This document shows positions 6,746 to 7,827 of a stretch of 7,827 nucleotides of DNA, one piece after another. The translations under genes and the position numbers were made by a program. The notes beneath the pieces are model-generated. The model was not told the origin of the DNA, searched no databases, and saw only the letters and a list, made by a program, of their open reading frames with translations. This DNA comes from an uncultured Anaerosolibacter sp. Its GTDB lineage: Bacteria > Bacillota_A > Clostridia > Peptostreptococcales > Thermotaleaceae. Numbering within the stretch: position 1 is the first letter of the stretch; every line of letters begins with the position of its first letter. Where the stretch lies: contig CALECF010000036.1 of NCBI GenBank assembly GCA_937948705.1, positions 1 through 7,827 of the forward strand, written 5' to 3'.

Positions 6746-7622
6746 GGTGCTTGTTGTAGATGATAATCCCAGAAATATTCGGCTGTTGACAGATATTTTG
6801 GAGGATGAACACTATGAGGTTTATTCAGCAGATCAAGGCTTACTTGTTTTAGAGATGACCCATAGGATCAAACCTGATATCATCCTATTGGATATTATGA
6901 TGCCAGGGCTGGATGGTTTTGAAGTATGTAAACTGCTGAAAAGTAATTACGAAATACAGGATATTCCTGTCATTATGGTTACTGCAAAAATTGATAGTAT
7001 AGATGTTAAGAAAGCACTGGACTTAGGGGCTTTTGACTATATTAAAAAGCCTTTAGACGAGATTGAGGTCATGGCCAGGGTACAATCAGCCCTGCGCTTT
7101 AAGGAGCATCAAGATAGGTTAAAGGAAATGGCTATGAAGGATGGACTTACAGGCCTATATAATCATACCCTATTAATGGAACTGTTTGAAAAGGAGGCTT
7201 CTCAACGCAACAAGGAAGGCTGTGATATAGCTTTCGTGATGTTGGACATTGATTATTTTAAGCAAGTAAACGATAACTATGGACATATGGCAGGAGATAT
7301 GATTTTGAAGGAATTATCTAGAATTCTCATTGATTCAGTTCGTGTAGGGGATATTGTTGGAAGATATGGTGGAGAGGAATTTGGAATTGTTCTACGAGAT
7401 ACTGATGGAAAGTCGGCCTATGATATCTGCGAGAGAATCAGGCAGCGAATAGAAAACAATTTGTTTTCTATTGGGGAGAAAACCATTAACATTACTACCA
7501 GCATAGGACTTAGCATAAAGCAGTGTGGTGTGTCTGTTGTGAATTCAGAGGTGATTAAGAAAGCCGATGAAGCCCTATATAAAGCAAAGTATGGTGGAAG
7601 GAACAAAACAGAGTTATTATAA
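6735..7622 (+). CDS. REC-GGDEF response regulator, PleD/WspR-type diguanylate cyclase
   Basis: The 295-residue cytosolic protein joins a receiver (1-122) to a GGDEF domain (about 130-295). The receiver has D9/D10, phospho-acceptor D53 in LLDIMMPGLDG, T83 and K105 in IKKP. The GGDEF domain begins DGLTGLYNHTLL, has the metal and substrate region MLDIDYFKQVNDNYGH (D171), and an intact active site RYGGEEF with GGEEF at 212-216. An RVGD sequence at 203-206, five residues ahead, is a textbook RxxD inhibitory site for c-di-GMP feedback. Such proteins make c-di-GMP from two GTP when phosphorylated. Translation starts at GTG 6735: GGAGGG lies 8 nt upstream, and the receiver needs residues right after this start. 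The gene overlaps the preceding one by 11 nt. It is a single-receiver form, whereas Caulobacter PleD has two. There is no EAL or HD-GYP partner in the window. Confidence 0.95.
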   Translation: MGAKVLVVDDNPRNIRLLTDILEDEHYEVYSADQGLLVLEMTHRIKPDIILLDIMMPGLDGFEVCKLLKSNYEIQDIPVIMVTAKIDSIDVKKALDLGAFDYIKKPLDEIEVMARVQSALRFKEHQDRLKEMAMKDGLTGLYNHTLLMELFEKEASQRNKEGCDIAFVMLDIDYFKQVNDNYGHMAGDMILKELSRILIDSVRVGDIVGRYGGEEFGIVLRDTDGKSAYDICERIRQRIENNLFSIGEKTINITTSIGLSIKQCGVSVVNSEVIKKADEALYKAKYGGRNKTELL

Positions 7623-7666
7623 AGATACAGGGGGGCCAATGGACCCCCCTGTATCTTTATAATAAC
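7613..7666. terminator. Long perfect hairpin between the cyclase gene and the mgtE-like gene
   Basis: A perfect 23-bp inverted repeat (7613-7635 with 7644-7666) has a six-G/six-C run next to the 8-nt loop CCAATGGA. It begins in the last codons of the cyclase gene (stop 7620-7622) and ends on the last base of the mgtE-like stop codon (7666-7668, minus strand). Neither strand has a run of T directly after the GC core, only mixed CTGTATCTTTATAATAA. It is probably a bidirectional terminator or a 3'-end-stabilising structure. Confidence 0.8.
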
Positions 7667-7827
7667 TACATTAAATATGAAATAAACAATGTGGCCAATC
7701 CTAAGAAAAAGAAAAAGCCTAATACATCTGTAACGGTGGTTACGAATACTGCCGATGCAAGGGCGGGGTCAATTTTAAATCTTCTAAGGGTTACAGGCAC
7801 TAGAAAACCTGCAGTGGTGGCGGCGAT
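7666..7827 (-). CDS. mgtE: MgtE-type magnesium transporter, C-terminal fragment
   Basis: Only the last 53 residues lie in the window; the rest continues past base 7827 on the minus strand. The fragment reads through VPVTLRRFKIDPALASAVF and TTVTDVLGFFFFLGLATL to a TAG at 7666-7668. This is the conserved end of the MgtE membrane domain: a loop with IDPALAS, then FVTTVTDVLG with the pore-region Asp, then the last transmembrane helix. MgtE proteins are dimeric Mg2+ channels of the cytoplasmic membrane, gated by Mg2+ binding to N-terminal cytosolic domains that cannot be seen here. The gene is convergent with the kinase operon and probably unrelated to it. Confidence 0.9.
   Translation of the reverse strand: MAATTAGFLVPVTLRRFKIDPALASAVFVTTVTDVLGFFFFLGLATLFISYLM

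Noticed and set aside
1..7827. Mobile element, defence system, CRISPR array or tRNA
   Set aside because: Both strands show no transposase, integrase, nuclease, direct repeat array or cloverleaf. All genes belong to ordinary chromosomal families.

Overview
The window looks like ordinary chromosome of a low-GC, anaerobic, Clostridia-type Firmicute. The evidence is strong AGGAGG-type ribosome binding sites, sigma-A-like promoters, and two small families I associate mainly with clostridia (DUF3793 and DUF3787). The gene set and sequence style would fit an Alkaliphilus-like organism, but the genus is a guess. I see no mobile element, CRISPR array, phage gene, tRNA or rRNA.

Layout from left to right: (1) the 3' part of a DUF3793 protein (+), cut by the window start; (2) a convergent Fur-family metalloregulator (-) with its own promoter; (3) a DppA-like M55 zinc D-aminopeptidase (+), convergent with (4) a YibE/F multi-pass membrane protein (-); (5) a 51-residue DUF3787 protein (-) with its own promoter candidate and terminator; (6) a three-gene signalling operon (+) made of a membrane hybrid histidine kinase with a dCache-like sensor and two receiver domains, a stand-alone DivK-like receiver, and a REC-GGDEF diguanylate cyclase; (7) the 3' end of an MgtE-type magnesium transporter gene (-), cut by the window end.

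The kinase operon is the most interesting part. Its three genes overlap by 8 and 11 nt, so they are probably co-transcribed and translationally coupled. A likely reading is that an extracellular signal controls autophosphorylation of the kinase, phosphate passes among its own and separate receivers, and the cyclase then makes c-di-GMP. The set has the same parts as the PleC-DivK-PleD circuit of Caulobacter. The other genes concern metal homeostasis (Fur, MgtE), D-amino-acid peptide turnover (DppA-like) or are uncharacterised. All three convergent gene pairs are separated by long, nearly perfect hairpins that reach into one or both stop codons.
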